Source: Terriglobia bacterium
Lineage (GTDB): Bacteria; Acidobacteriota; Terriglobia; UBA7540
Direction: 5' to 3'
DNA: 64,000 bases
NCBI GenBank assembly: GCA_030040995.1
Contig: JASHOS010000246.1
Location: 1 to 64,000, forward strand
Positions 6,698-16,414 of the stretch are shown one piece after another. The number at the start of each line of letters is the position of its first letter. Within the stretch, counting starts at the first letter, position 1. The position numbers and the translations under genes are program-made. Below the pieces are notes generated by a model. That model did no database searches. It saw nothing but the letters and a program-made list of their open reading frames with translations, and was not told the DNA's origin.

Positions 6698-9514
6698 ATG
6701 GGATCATGGGCTGATTTTCAGGGTGTCAACGCTGGATATATTGAAGACCTCTATGAGCGCTACCAAAAGAATCCTGACTCCATCGACCCCAGTGCGCGGG
6801 CGCTTTTTGAGCAATCTCGTCCTCCGGATTTCTCTCAAGGCGAACCTGAGGAAACACGCAGCCAGAACCTGACAGCTCCGGTCATCGAAAGAATCGTCGG
6901 CGCGGTGAACCTTGCTGAATCGATTCGCAAGTTTGGCAATCTCGCCGCCCATCTGGACCCCTTAGGCAGGGAGCCGCCCGGCGACCCTTCGCTCATTCCG
7001 GAAAATCATGGAATCACAGAAGAGGACCTCCGCGCGCTTCCCGCTAAGATCATCGTGGGGCCAGTGGCGCTGGGCGCACCCGACGCCTTCGCCGTAATCC
7101 AGGAGCTAAGAGCGATCTATTGCTCGCATAGCGGCTACGACTACGCTCATCTTCGCAACCCCGAAGAGCGCGAATGGCTGACGGCCGCTACGGAATCCGG
7201 CGTGTTTCGCCCTCCGCAGAATCCGGTGAACGAGCTCGACATCCTCGACCGCCTGACGCAGGAAGGCGCCTTCGAGCTGTTTCTCCACCGGACGTTTCCC
7301 GGCAAAACCCGCTTTTCCATCGAAGGGATGGGGATCTTAATTCCCGTTCTGGACGAGATCATACGGAATGCGGCGGAGGCCAGCGTTCAGCAGATTCTGA
7401 TCGGAATGGGCCACCGCGGCCGCTTGAACGTGCTGGCGCATGTCCTCAAAAAGCCTTATACGCAAATTCTTGCTGAATTCAAGGATCCCGTGAAGGCCAG
7501 CAAGTTTCGCGGCGATCTCGGGTGGACCGGCGACGTGAAATACCATTCCGGGGCCTGCCGCTCGCCCGAAAGCGACAAGACGATCAACTTTACGATCTCG
7601 ATGGCGCCGAATCCGAGCCACCTCGAAGCTGTGAACCCCGTGGTTTTGGGAATGGCCCGCGCGGGCGGCACGCGAGTGAGCGAGGGCGGTTCCCCGCAAT
7701 TCGACCCCACGCGGACTCTTCCGATCCTTATTCACGGCGACGCATCTTTTCCGGGCCAGGGGGTGGTGGCTGAGACGCTCAACTTCTTCCGCCTGCCCGG
7801 CTATAGCGCCGGAGGCGCCATTCACGTGATCGCCAATAACCAGCTTGGGTTTACCACCCCGCCGGAGGAAGGTCGCAGCACCATATTTGCCAGCGATCTG
7901 GCTCGCGGATTCCGCATCCCCATCGTCCACGTGAACGCCGACGATCCCGAGGCCTCGATCGAAGCCGCCCGCTTGGCCTTCGCTTACCGCGCCAAGTTCC
8001 ACAAGGATTTTCTGATTGACCTCGTCGGCTACCGGCGCTACGGCCACAACGAGGGTGACGAGCCGAGCTTCACTCAGCCGCTCATGTACCGGCAGATTGC
8101 AAACCATCCTACCGTGCGGCAGTTGTGGGTGAAAACCTTGATCCGGCGCGGGATCATCCTGGAAGGCCACGCGGCGGAGTTGGTTCGCAAGCGTCTCGAG
8201 CACATCCAGAACGCCTTCAATTCGCTCGAGCCGGAAACCCACCTCATCGAGCCTGTCCCGGAGCCGCCTCAACCGGGCGCGGCTCGTGAAGCCGAAACTG
8301 CGGTTAACATGGAGCGGCTGCGCGAGCTCAATGAGTCGTTGCGCCGCCTGCCGGAAGGCTTTTCGATCAACCGCAAGCTTGAGCGGGCGATCGAGCGCAA
8401 ACGCTCAATCTTCGAGAACCCGGATGCGCCGTCCATTGACTGGTCCTCGGCAGAGGAGCTGGCATGGGCTTCGATCCTTGAAGACGGTATCGCGGTGCGA
8501 GTGAGCGGGCAGGACGTGGAGCGGGGAACTTTCAGCCAGCGCCATGCCGTCTTCCACGACGTCGAGACCGGCGCGCGCTTTGTCCCGCTCGAATCGCTGC
8601 CGCAAGCCAGGGCCGCGTTTGAGATCCGCAACAGTCCGCTTTCCGAGAACGCGGTGCTGGCATTTGAGTATGGATACAACGTGAGCGAACCACGCCGGCT
8701 GGTGATCTGGGAAGCGCAATACGGAGACTTTGTTAACGGGGCTCAGACGGTGATCGATGAGTTCATTGCCTCGGCACGTGCCAAGTGGGGCCTTACACCG
8801 TCGCTCGTGCTGCTGCTGCCGCATGGGCTTGAAGGACAGGGACCGGACCATTCAAGCGGCCGTCCGGAACGATTTCTGCAACTCGCCGCGTCGATCAATA
8901 TGCGTATCGCCAATTGCACGACGGCGGCCCAATACTTCCATCTGCTTCGCCGTCAGGCGGTGCTGCTCGCGAAGGACCCGCTGCCCCTGGTCGTGTTCAC
9001 GCCCAAGAGTCTTCTGCGCCATCCTCTTGTTGCCTCGTCGCCGCGCGAGCTGGCTGAGGGCAAGTGGCAGCCAGTGATCGACGATACCGAGGCCGTCGCG
9101 CGCCGCAAGGAAATCCGGCGGCTCATCCTGTGCAGCGGCAAGATCTACGTGGACATTGTCACCGCCCGAAAATCGAAAAGGGACGATCGCATGGCTCTCT
9201 GCCGTCTCGAGCAAATTTATCCGCTTCCCGAAGACGTGTTGAAAGCGCTGTTTGCCGGGTATCCACGGCTGGATGAAGTGGTCTGGCTTCAGGAGGAACC
9301 GCGCAACATGGGAGCGTGGGAGTTCGTCCGGCTTCAACTGGCGCGTCTTCTCAACGGGCGCTGTCCGCTGCATTACATAGGCCGCCCGCGCAGCTCAAGC
9401 CCGGCTGAAGGTTCGTCCGCCTGGCACGCTTTCAATCAGGAACTCATCGTCAGTCAAGCGCTCGAAACACCGGAACTTCATTCGGAAGAACAGGTCCTGC
9501 TTCGAAAAACCTGA
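6698..9514 (+). CDS. sucA: 2-oxoglutarate dehydrogenase E1 component
   Basis: The 938-residue product has normal E1o length. It is the thiamine-diphosphate-dependent decarboxylase of the 2-oxoglutarate dehydrogenase complex in the TCA cycle. The N-terminus FQGVNAGYIEDLYERYQKNP is the short segment that docks the E2 core. Family blocks include GMGHRGRLNVLAHV, HGDASFPGQGVVAETLNF, ANNQLGFTT and LLPHGLEGQGPDHSSGRPER. The E2 gene is 1.5 kb downstream on the same strand, separated by a terminator-like hairpin and an opposite-strand gene, so E1 and E2 may be transcribed separately. No E3 gene is seen here. Confidence 0.97.
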   Translation: MGSWADFQGVNAGYIEDLYERYQKNPDSIDPSARALFEQSRPPDFSQGEPEETRSQNLTAPVIERIVGAVNLAESIRKFGNLAAHLDPLGREPPGDPSLIPENHGITEEDLRALPAKIIVGPVALGAPDAFAVIQELRAIYCSHSGYDYAHLRNPEEREWLTAATESGVFRPPQNPVNELDILDRLTQEGAFELFLHRTFPGKTRFSIEGMGILIPVLDEIIRNAAEASVQQILIGMGHRGRLNVLAHVLKKPYTQILAEFKDPVKASKFRGDLGWTGDVKYHSGACRSPESDKTINFTISMAPNPSHLEAVNPVVLGMARAGGTRVSEGGSPQFDPTRTLPILIHGDASFPGQGVVAETLNFFRLPGYSAGGAIHVIANNQLGFTTPPEEGRSTIFASDLARGFRIPIVHVNADDPEASIEAARLAFAYRAKFHKDFLIDLVGYRRYGHNEGDEPSFTQPLMYRQIANHPTVRQLWVKTLIRRGIILEGHAAELVRKRLEHIQNAFNSLEPETHLIEPVPEPPQPGAAREAETAVNMERLRELNESLRRLPEGFSINRKLERAIERKRSIFENPDAPSIDWSSAEELAWASILEDGIAVRVSGQDVERGTFSQRHAVFHDVETGARFVPLESLPQARAAFEIRNSPLSENAVLAFEYGYNVSEPRRLVIWEAQYGDFVNGAQTVIDEFIASARAKWGLTPSLVLLLPHGLEGQGPDHSSGRPERFLQLAASINMRIANCTTAAQYFHLLRRQAVLLAKDPLPLVVFTPKSLLRHPLVASSPRELAEGKWQPVIDDTEAVARRKEIRRLILCSGKIYVDIVTARKSKRDDRMALCRLEQIYPLPEDVLKALFAGYPRLDEVVWLQEEPRNMGAWEFVRLQLARLLNGRCPLHYIGRPRSSSPAEGSSAWHAFNQELIVSQALETPELHSEEQVLLRKT

Positions 9515-9591
9515 CCCGGCTTTTACCGATCGGGGCGAGACTGATACGAAAAGCTTCGCTCGGGCCCCCCTCACCCGGCGCTGCGCGCCGC

Positions 9592-9627
9592 CCTCTCCCC
9601 CCAAGGGGGGCGAGGGCAGGTTTTTTT
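9592..9627 (+). terminator. Probable Rho-independent terminator after sucA
   Basis: A CCCTCTCCCCCC / GGGGGGCGAGGG hairpin with an AA loop is followed after four bases by seven T residues. It lies about 80 bases after the sucA stop. The same sequence is also the 3' part of a CCCTC/GAGGG-type repeat (9568-9622), so a repeat may have been recruited as a terminator. Confidence 0.65.
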
Positions 9628-9755
9628 CATGCTTCGCGGGTGGCGCGACATGACGACCGATACACCCCCGTGCCCAGCCAAAAATGTGGGATAAGCTCAG
9701 CGCAAGGGAGGGGTTTGCTTTCCTTTTTGAATTTCGGGAATTCGTCGGGTGCCGA

Positions 9756-10484
9756 TTACCGGACTAATTTCAGGATTCCGCGCCGGCGCAGCACCTCAAG
9801 TACGAAACCAAAAAGGAGCAGGTCTGCACCTAGGATAGCCGCGACGGATGGTTCTGGCGCGTTATAGGTGATGAATTCCTGGGGAGGAGTATCCGGACAG
9901 TCGCCATTCGAATATCCGGGGCAAGTTATCGAATCGCTTGTGTCCGGAGTGTAGATGGTAAAGTCTGCCGTATCGACACTGCCATAATTAGAAGACATCT
10001 CCGCCTGAGTGAGCCAATTCTCGGCGATATTGTAATCCGCCGTGCTGTAGCTTTGCAGATCACTCAGGGCAGTCGAATCAAAAAGCCCCCAGATGGCAAA
10101 CGAAAGCTCGCCTACCTCACTGGAATTAGCGGGGTTGTACATCTGCTCGACCAACCAAAAAGCTTCCTCATAAAGCGTGGGGTTATCCCCCCATTTTGTT
10201 TGGCCGTCGCTTAAAGTCGAGAAAGTATTGACATAAGCGGTCCAGTCTTCAGGTACGTACGATTCGTCGGTATAGTCGTCGCAGACGACGGGCGTGGAAA
10301 CGCCGTTGATAGTGGCCGTATACGCACCCACGTACACGCCGTCCAGCGCATTCGTTCCCGTCACTGTCGAGCCGGGGCTTGTCAAATCCAAGCTGACGGT
10401 CGTCGCGAATGCGCTTGATGCAAGGAAAAAACTAAATAGTGCTGCCACAAGAAGAGCAAAGTAGGTTTTCTTTGTGACTCTCAT
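9756..10484 (-). CDS. PEP-CTERM sorting-domain secreted protein
   Basis: The product is 242 residues. The N-terminus MRVTKKTYFALLVAALFSFF is a signal peptide with cleavage likely after SAFA. The mature part is rich in D, S, T and Y and has four cysteines; no enzyme motif is recognised. The C-terminus has the tripartite PEP-CTERM arrangement: APEPS, a hydrophobic helix (AAILGADLLLFGFVLEV), then the basic cluster RRR. Such tails are recognised by exosortase, and the proteins are often co-exported with exopolysaccharide; no exosortase gene is in the window. It sits on the opposite strand between sucA and sucB. Confidence 0.85.
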   Translation of the reverse strand: MRVTKKTYFALLVAALFSFFLASSAFATTVSLDLTSPGSTVTGTNALDGVYVGAYTATINGVSTPVVCDDYTDESYVPEDWTAYVNTFSTLSDGQTKWGDNPTLYEEAFWLVEQMYNPANSSEVGELSFAIWGLFDSTALSDLQSYSTADYNIAENWLTQAEMSSNYGSVDTADFTIYTPDTSDSITCPGYSNGDCPDTPPQEFITYNAPEPSVAAILGADLLLFGFVLEVLRRRGILKLVR

Positions 10485-10657
10485 TGTCCCCTCGCGCTGC
10501 GGATAATATCCTTCATTTGTCGGAGTGCCGACGCCTCAGAAGATACGCCGGGGGCCAGTATTGGTCAAATCAAAAGGTGTGTCAATGGGACCAAAGTACA
10601 GGTGCTTGGAAGATAATACAAGAGATGCTAAAAACTCGGGAGCACGAAAGGTGATAT

Positions 10658-10710
10658 AGCCCCGCGCGGGGCCATCCGTGAGTAGGCGTAGGTGCAACCT
10701 ACGGAAAACC
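10658..10710. repeat. GCAACC-type intergenic repeat, copy 1
   Basis: A CCCCGCGCGGGG hairpin is followed by GTAGGTGCAACCTACGG and AAAACC. The same order (GGCCCCAAAGGGGCC, then GCAGGTGCAACCTGTGG, then AAAAC) occurs at 16172-16225. The hairpin stems differ between copies but remain self-complementary. Confidence 0.65.
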
Positions 10711-10944
10711 AGGCGACCCCAGAAGAACAACCCTGGAGGGGTTGACTTTGGTACGATGGTCTTGCGTCCTTCGTAGCCGTCAGGGCGATGTCGTTGCTAA
10801 GCCTCACGCCGGCTGGCACTTACAGTCGTGAATTTACATACGACTGGGCGCTGGGTTATGCTTTTCTCCTCGTCCTCTGGGTTGCTTGTAACGACAACCC
10901 TTTAGACCGTCATGCGGCTCGAAACGACAATATTGTTCCCGTTG

Positions 10945-10995
10945 TAGGCCGGGCGTTAGCCCGGCACGTGCCGACCTGAAGATCGGCGTTACGGG
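10945..10995. repeat. Double-hairpin repeat before sucB
   Basis: Two short palindromes occur in series: GCCGGGCGTTAGCCCGGC and GCCGACCTGAAGATCGGC, followed by GTTACGG. The second unit resembles hairpins at 6511-6540 and 39674-39735. It ends about 25 bases before the sucB start and could form a 5' leader structure, though repeat origin is more likely. Confidence 0.55.
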
Positions 10996-11019
10996 ATGAA
11001 GACTCCTTGAGGTTCAAAT

Positions 11020-12333
11020 ATGCCCGCCAAAATTGTTGTGCCTGAATTGGGTGAATCCGTCCTGGAGGCCACTGTTGGACACTGGCGCAAGAAAGAGGGG
11101 GACCACGTAAGCCCCGGTGAAGTCGTGGTGGAGCTGGAAACAGACAAAGTTGATCTGGAGGTCGGGGCTGAGCAGGACGGAGTGCTTGCGAAGATAGAAC
11201 GGAAAGAGGGAGCGGATGTGCGCATCGGCGACGTGCTCGGGGTAATTGAGGAGGCCGCTCCAGCGCCCGCCGCCACCAACGAGGCGGCGCCAGCGGACGA
11301 AAGTTCAAATCGCCAGCCCAGCGCGCCACCTGCCCCTGCTGCCGACCAAGTCCCGGAGCCTGGCGGCTCACCAGCGCCGGCCGTGCGGACGGCAGGAGAA
11401 ATTTCAACTCCTTCCGCCCGCCGCTTCGCACGTGCGCAAGGGCTGAACCTTGGTCAGATTCCGGTAAGCGGGTCGAGCACGCGAGTGACCCGAAAGGAAG
11501 TTGAAGGGCTTTCCCAGCCCTCAAGCCTCCATGGCCAGGCCGCGCCCCCGAACGGACTTCAGGATCTATCCGCGCCGGAGCGCGCCCGCCAGTCTGCTCC
11601 GGAACCGCAAGCCGTCTCTCGGGCAGTGCCTCTCGAGCGCGAAGAGCGCGTGCGCATGTCGCGCCGCCGCCTCACCATCGCCCAGCGGCTCGTCGAGGCG
11701 CAGCAGACGGCCGCGATCCTTACCACCTTCAATGAGGTGAATATGAGCGCTGTGGCGGCGCTGCGCCAACGCCAAAGGGAAGCTTTTAAGGAACGCTACG
11801 GCGTCGGGCTGGGCGTGGTGTCGTTTTTCGTCAAGGCTGCGATCACCGCGCTCAAACAGTTTCCCCGCCTCAACGCTGAAGTCCAGGGCAATGAAATCGT
11901 TCTGAAGCACCATTACGATATTGGCGTCGCTGTAGGTGCCTCCGAAGGCTTGGTGGTCCCCATCCTGCGCGATGCTGATCGGATGACCTTTGCGCAGATT
12001 GAGACGGCGGTCAAAGAGTTCGCCCGCAAAGCGCGCGAAGGATCACTGGCGCTGGATGAGCTACGCGGCGGCACCTTTTCCGTATCGAATGGCGGAGTGT
12101 TCGGCTCGCTGCTCAGCACGCCGATCCTCAATCCGCCCCAGGTGGGGATTTTGGGCCTGCACAAAATTGAGGAGAGGCCGGTGGCCGAAAAGGGGCAAGT
12201 TGTGGTGCGGCCGATGATGTATGTGGCTCTCAGCTACGATCACCGTATTGTGGATGGTATGGAAGCGGTGCAGTTTCTGGTGCGAGTGAAGGAGCTTGTG
12301 GAAGATCCGGGAACGCTGCTCATCGAAAGCTAA
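11020..12333 (+). CDS. sucB: Dihydrolipoamide succinyltransferase (E2 of 2-oxoglutarate dehydrogenase)
   Basis: The product is 437 residues in three parts. A lipoyl domain covers residues 1-77 with the lipoyl lysine in ETDKVDLEV (Lys43). A linker rich in Ala and Pro leads to a peripheral subunit-binding domain at about 127-165 ([16 protein letters not shown]). The catalytic domain follows from about 205 to the end, with [13 protein letters not shown] near the C-terminus carrying the active-site histidine. It moves the succinyl group from lipoate to CoA. A GAGG motif precedes the ATG. It pairs functionally with sucA at 6698-9514. Confidence 0.96.
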   Translation: MPAKIVVPELGESVLEATVGHWRKKEGDHVSPGEVVVELETDKVDLEVGAEQDGVLAKIERKEGADVRIGDVLGVIEEAAPAPAATNEAAPADESSNRQPSAPPAPAADQVPEPGGSPAPAVRTAGEISTPSARRFARAQGLNLGQIPVSGSSTRVTRKEVEGLSQPSSLHGQAAPPNGLQDLSAPERARQSAPEPQAVSRAVPLEREERVRMSRRRLTIAQRLVEAQQTAAILTTFNEVNMSAVAALRQRQREAFKERYGVGLGVVSFFVKAAITALKQFPRLNAEVQGNEIVLKHHYDIGVAVGASEGLVVPILRDADRMTFAQIETAVKEFARKAREGSLALDELRGGTFSVSNGGVFGSLLSTPILNPPQVGILGLHKIEERPVAEKGQVVVRPMMYVALSYDHRIVDGMEAVQFLVRVKELVEDPGTLLIES

Positions 12334-12389
12334 GATGTAGCCGAAAGGCTTTGAGGCGCTGCCTCACAGTGAGCCGGTGGAGAAGATGA

Positions 12390-15194
12390 ATGGAAGCAGA
12401 GATTCCCAAGGTTTATCCGCCGGAAAGCATCGAGCCGCGCTGGGCTCGCTTCTGGGTAGACCGCAAGCTCTACCGGCCGGGTGATAATGCCTCGCGTCCA
12501 CGCTTTTGTCTTGTTATCCCCCCTCCCAATATCACCGGCTCGCTCCACATGGGCCACATGCTGGAGCACACCGAAATTGATGTCTTGATGCGCTGGCGCC
12601 GGATGCAGAGCAGCGACGTGCTCTGGCTTCCCGGAACCGATCACGCTTCCATCGCCACCCAAATGATCGTCGAGCGGGAGCTTGGCCGCGAAGCCTTGCC
12701 TTCACTCGATCCGGGACCAGAAGCGATGGCAGCCTGGCAGCGCGAGGGCCAGAGGCTGCGCCTGCAAATGGGCCGGGAGCAATTTGTCGCGCGCTGCTGG
12801 AAATGGAAGGAGGTCAACGGCGGCACGATCCGCCGCCAGATGGAACGGCTGGGGGCTTCGTGTGACTGGACGCGCGAGCGCTTCACCATGGACCCGGCGT
12901 ATTCAATGGCGGTAAACGAAGCGTTCGTGCGCTTGCATGACGAGCAACTCATTTACCATGACTGGGGAATGGTGAACTGGTGCCCGCGTTGCAGAACGGC
13001 GCTTTCCGATCTCGAAGTGGCGCACGAGGAGCGGCAGGGTAAACTTTGGTTCATCCGTTATCCATTCGAAGACGGAACAGGGTCCGTCACCGTTGCCACG
13101 ACCCGGCCTGAGACAATGCTGGGTGACACCGCAGTAGCCATCCATCCACGTGACGGGCGTTACGCGGGAATTGCCGGAAAGAGAGTAACGGTGCCGCTGA
13201 CTGGAAGAGCGATTCCGGTAATCGAGGATGAGTTTGTGGATCCGGCATTCGGGACTGGCGCCGTGAAAGTGACTCCGGCGCACGATTCTAACGATTTTGC
13301 GATGGGTCAGCGCCACAAGCTGGAGCGCATTGCGGTGATCGATGAAGAAGCACGCATGACCCCTGCCGCGGGCGCCTACGCTGGCCGGGACCGTTTCGAG
13401 GCGCGCGCCAGTGTCTTACGAGATCTCAAATCCCAAGGCTTAATTGAAAAGGTCGAAGACTATGTTTTGAGCGCCGGCGTCTGCCAGCGGTGCAAAACGG
13501 TCGTTGAGCCTCTGCTTTCCCGCCAATGGTTCATGAAGATGAAGCCGCTTGCCACTCCTGCAATCAAGGCGGTCGAAGACGGGCGGATCAAAATCCTTCC
13601 CGAGAGCGGTCAGAAAAAATACTTGAACTGGATGGAGAACATCCACGATTGGTGCATTTCCCGGCAGCTTTGGTGGGGGCACCGGATTCCGGTGTGGTAT
13701 TGCGACGCGTGCGGCGCCGTGATGGCAGTTCGCGAGACTCTCTCACGCTGCCTCCAATGTGACAGCCGGATTCTCCGCGCTGAGACTGATGTTCTGGATA
13801 CGTGGTTCAGCTCTGCCCTGTGGCCCTTTGCGACGCTCGGTTGGCCAGACGAGAACGCGCCCGACGTGAAGCGTTTCTACCCCAACGACATCATGATTAT
13901 GGGCGAAGATATCTTATTTTTCTGGGGCGCGCGCATGGTCATGATGGGAATGAAGCTCATGGGAGATGTTCCCTTCCGCGAGCTTTATATTCATGCCCTG
14001 GTGCGGGATGCCGAGCGGCAGAAGATGTCGAAAACGAAGGGCAACGTGCTTGACCCTCTGGAGGTGACCGACAAATACGGCACTGACGCTGTCCGATTTG
14101 CGCTTGCCATCAGCGCCGCGCCCGGCACGGACATTGCTTTCAGCAATGACAAAATTGAATCCTACCGAAGCTTCGCCAACAAGGTATGGAACGCCGCGCG
14201 GTTCATTCTGATGAACCTGGAGCGCCTGCCGGAGCCGGCGCGGCGGCAGGTTGCGATGCTGCGGGAGCCGGCGGACGGCGTTGATTACGCTGCCGTCGTG
14301 GCAGGCGCGCCCGGCGCACCGGATGTTGCCCGGCCGGGTGAAAGCCGGCCCGCGCTGGCTGACCGCTGGATTTTTTCGAGGCTTGCGGCGGTTACGCGTG
14401 AGATGGACCGGGAACTTGCGGCCTATCGCTTTCACGAAGCGGCCTCCCGCATTTATCATTTCTTCTGGCATGAGTTTTGTGACTGGTACTTGGAATGGGT
14501 GAAGCCCGAGCTGTCAGTCGCGCCGCAGGAAGTGAGGCCGTCTGCCGCCTGGACGAACTTGATCCGGGCCTTTGAGGCGTCCCTTCACCTGCTGCATCCT
14601 TTTATGCCCTTCATCACCGAAGAGCTTTGGCATCAGCTTCCGGGGGTCTCCGCTCAGTCGTCGCTCTCCCTGAAAAGATTTGGGTTGGTGAGCGGATTCG
14701 CGGAAGATCCCGTTTCCGAGAGGCAATTTGAAGCGATCCAGGAGCTGGTGCTGGGAGTGAGGAACGCGAAGCACGAAAGAGGGCTGCAGCGGGAAAAACC
14801 AGGCGCGCAAGTGGCGAGCTCCGATGCGCGGCTGCTCGAGCTTTTCCGGCAGCATCAAGAGCCGATTCTCCGGCTCGCCGGCCTGGAGGCGATCAACTTC
14901 AAACGGGGACGGTTTTCTGCGGAGTTGGACCGCATCACGGTTTCTGCGTCGGTCGATCTCAGGATTTTTCATGAAACAAAGGTTGACGAATCGGCGGCGC
15001 GGGAGCGGCTCCGCAAGGAAAGGGATCGTATCCAGCAATCCATTCTTCAAGCAGAGGTCCAACTCCACAACGAACGCTTTCTGAGCCGTGCGCCGCGCGA
15101 AGTGGTGCGCGGGGTCGAGCAGAGGCACGCGGAGTTATCATTACACCTCCAAAAGGTGTTGGAATCTCTGGACCGGCTGGGCGAAGCCGGGTAG
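12390..15194 (+). CDS. valS: Valyl-tRNA synthetase
   Basis: The 934-residue product is a class I synthetase charging tRNA-Val. The HIGH-type signature is HMGH at residues 53-56 within PPPNITGSLHMGHML, and the KMSKS-type loop is KMSKTKGN at about 545. The editing domain is marked by TTRPETMLGDTAVAIHP. The C-terminal ~60 residues form a charged arm typical of bacterial ValS (coiled coil). It starts 56 bases after sucB and may be co-transcribed. A small insertion around residues 625-650 rich in Ala, Pro and Gly looks like a flexible loop. Confidence 0.97.
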   Translation: MEAEIPKVYPPESIEPRWARFWVDRKLYRPGDNASRPRFCLVIPPPNITGSLHMGHMLEHTEIDVLMRWRRMQSSDVLWLPGTDHASIATQMIVERELGREALPSLDPGPEAMAAWQREGQRLRLQMGREQFVARCWKWKEVNGGTIRRQMERLGASCDWTRERFTMDPAYSMAVNEAFVRLHDEQLIYHDWGMVNWCPRCRTALSDLEVAHEERQGKLWFIRYPFEDGTGSVTVATTRPETMLGDTAVAIHPRDGRYAGIAGKRVTVPLTGRAIPVIEDEFVDPAFGTGAVKVTPAHDSNDFAMGQRHKLERIAVIDEEARMTPAAGAYAGRDRFEARASVLRDLKSQGLIEKVEDYVLSAGVCQRCKTVVEPLLSRQWFMKMKPLATPAIKAVEDGRIKILPESGQKKYLNWMENIHDWCISRQLWWGHRIPVWYCDACGAVMAVRETLSRCLQCDSRILRAETDVLDTWFSSALWPFATLGWPDENAPDVKRFYPNDIMIMGEDILFFWGARMVMMGMKLMGDVPFRELYIHALVRDAERQKMSKTKGNVLDPLEVTDKYGTDAVRFALAISAAPGTDIAFSNDKIESYRSFANKVWNAARFILMNLERLPEPARRQVAMLREPADGVDYAAVVAGAPGAPDVARPGESRPALADRWIFSRLAAVTREMDRELAAYRFHEAASRIYHFFWHEFCDWYLEWVKPELSVAPQEVRPSAAWTNLIRAFEASLHLLHPFMPFITEELWHQLPGVSAQSSLSLKRFGLVSGFAEDPVSERQFEAIQELVLGVRNAKHERGLQREKPGAQVASSDARLLELFRQHQEPILRLAGLEAINFKRGRFSAELDRITVSASVDLRIFHETKVDESAARERLRKERDRIQQSILQAEVQLHNERFLSRAPREVVRGVEQRHAELSLHLQKVLESLDRLGEAG

Positions 15195-15203
15195 CTCATG
15201 GTG

Positions 15204-15291
15204 AGGCCTGAAGGGCCGCCAGATATTAGCCCAGGGCGCAAGCCCTGGGACAGGGTAAACCCTGCGTGAATGAGCCCCGTAGGGGCGACAT
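15204..15291. repeat. CCCAGGGC / CCCTGGG intergenic repeat
   Basis: The segment carries GGCCTGAAGGGCC, then AGCCCAGGGCGCAAGCCCTGGG, then GCCCCGTAGGGGC. It is a looser member of the family seen at 2132-2182 and 24041-24087. It lies directly after valS. Confidence 0.5.
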
Positions 15292-15306
15292 ACGCTGGAG
15301 CGCCAG

Positions 15307-15349
15307 GTAGCGCAGAGTCTCGCCGCCTTTGAGAGACTCTGCGGCTTTT
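15307..15349. repeat. AAAAGCCGCAG/CTGCGCTAC hairpin family, copy 2
   Basis: The hairpin starts GTAGCGCAG and ends CTGCGGCTTTT, the reverse complement of the family ends. The inner arms are AGTCTC and GAGACT. Ending in TTTTC, it could help terminate valS transcription. Confidence 0.65.
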
Positions 15350-15365
15350 CTCAGATTTCCAACCG

Positions 15366-15404
15366 AAAAGCCGCAGACTTCGAAAAGCACGAAGTCTGCG
15401 CTAC
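15366..15404. repeat. AAAAGCCGCAG/CTGCGCTAC hairpin family, copy 3
   Basis: The hairpin has family ends AAAAGCCGCAG and CTGCGCTAC with inner arms ACTTCG and CGAAGT around an AAAAGCA loop. The stem CGCAGACTTCG/CGAAGTCTGCG is 11 perfect pairs. It lies 17 bases from copy 2 in the opposite orientation. Confidence 0.7.
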
Positions 15405-15501
15405 CCACTCCCTCCGAACCGGGTGAGGGGTCGTTTCATCCTTCGGGCGTCGCGAGGCGACACAGCAGATTGAGAAGCGACATTTTGATAAGGAGCTATT
15501 T

Positions 15502-16080
15502 ATGAATAATCCACTCACAATTCTCGGCATTGCAGGCAGCCTTCGCAAAGGCTCCTACAATCGCGCCGCTCTGCGGACGGCTCAACAACTTGTCCCGGAC
15601 GGCGCCCGGATCGAAGCTTTCGACCTTGATGGCATTCCGGGCTTCAATCAGGACGAAGAGGCGCATCCTCCGGCAAAGGTGACGCAATTGAAAGCCCGGA
15701 TTCGCGCTGCAGATGCCGTCCTGCTGGTCACGCCCGAATACAATTACTCGATTCCCGGCGTGCTGAAGAACGCAATCGACTGGGCGTCGCGGCCCTATGG
15801 TGACAGCGCCTGGGATGGCAAACCGGTGGCGATTATGGGCGTCTCAGTAGGCTTTGCGGGTACAGCGCGCGCCCAATACCATTTGCGCCAGGTGTTCGTG
15901 TTCTTGAACATGTTTCCTCTCAATCAACCCGAAGTGATGATTGCAAACGCCGCAGAGCGTTTTGATGCTCAGGGAAACCTGACGGATGAAAACTCCAAGA
16001 AACTGATTCGCCGTCTCCTTGAAGCCCTTGTCCGTTGGACGCAGCACCACGAGCGTGGACGGCAGGCGGCGAGCGCGTAG
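15502..16080 (+). CDS. NADPH-dependent FMN reductase (flavodoxin-like fold)
   Basis: The 192-residue product carries the flavin phosphate loop GIAGSLRKGSYNRAAL at residues 9-24 and TPEYNYSIPGVLKNAIDW in the middle, both typical of the NADPH-dependent FMN reductase family (ArsH, ChrR and azoreductase relatives). Such enzymes reduce quinones, azo dyes or chromate in vitro; the physiological substrate is not evident. An AAGGAG motif sits 7 bases before the ATG. It appears monocistronic, with repeats on both sides. Confidence 0.92.
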   Translation: MNNPLTILGIAGSLRKGSYNRAALRTAQQLVPDGARIEAFDLDGIPGFNQDEEAHPPAKVTQLKARIRAADAVLLVTPEYNYSIPGVLKNAIDWASRPYGDSAWDGKPVAIMGVSVGFAGTARAQYHLRQVFVFLNMFPLNQPEVMIANAAERFDAQGNLTDENSKKLIRRLLEALVRWTQHHERGRQAASA

Positions 16081-16171
16081 CCCGGGAGCGTAAGCTCCCG
16101 CCTTGGAAGGCGCCAGCTTCGCTCTGAACCTTACACGCCTCTTGCTGACTCCTCGCCGCTCGGGAAATAGT

Positions 16172-16225
16172 CCTGGCCCCAAAGGGGCCTGCCACGAATA
16201 GCCGCAGGTGCAACCTGTGGAAAAC
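16172..16225. repeat. GCAACC-type intergenic repeat, copy 2
   Basis: The order is GGCCCCAAAGGGGCC, then GCCGCAGGTGCAACCTGTGG, then AAAAC. It parallels 10658-10710. The arms around the constant GGTGCAACC core differ between copies (TAGGT..ACCTA against CAGGT..ACCTG) but still pair. Confidence 0.65.
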
Positions 16226-16247
16226 GTCAGCAACCGCGAGAGATCGC

Positions 16248-16282
16248 AGCGCAGACCGTCGTCTTTGCGGTCTGCGGCTTTT
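16248..16282. repeat. AAAAGCCGCAG/CTGCGCTAC hairpin family, copy 4
   Basis: The sequence begins AGCGCAG and ends CTGCGGCTTTT. The inner arms ACCG and CGGT surround a TCGTCTTTG loop. It has the same layout as the copies at 2209, 15307, 15366 and 61484. Confidence 0.65.
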
Positions 16283-16414
16283 CGCTCATCCCAGCGGGCA
16301 AGTCGCCTACCCTCCCGCCAGGCGGCACGGAGGTCCGTGCTCTGGCTACCGACGGATCAGCGGCAAAAGGCACGGCCGTTGCATTCGCGCCCGTTTTTCC
16401 GTAGTCTGAAACTT

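Noticed and set aside
7337-8272. 311-residue minus-strand frame
   Set aside because: Antisense to sucA.
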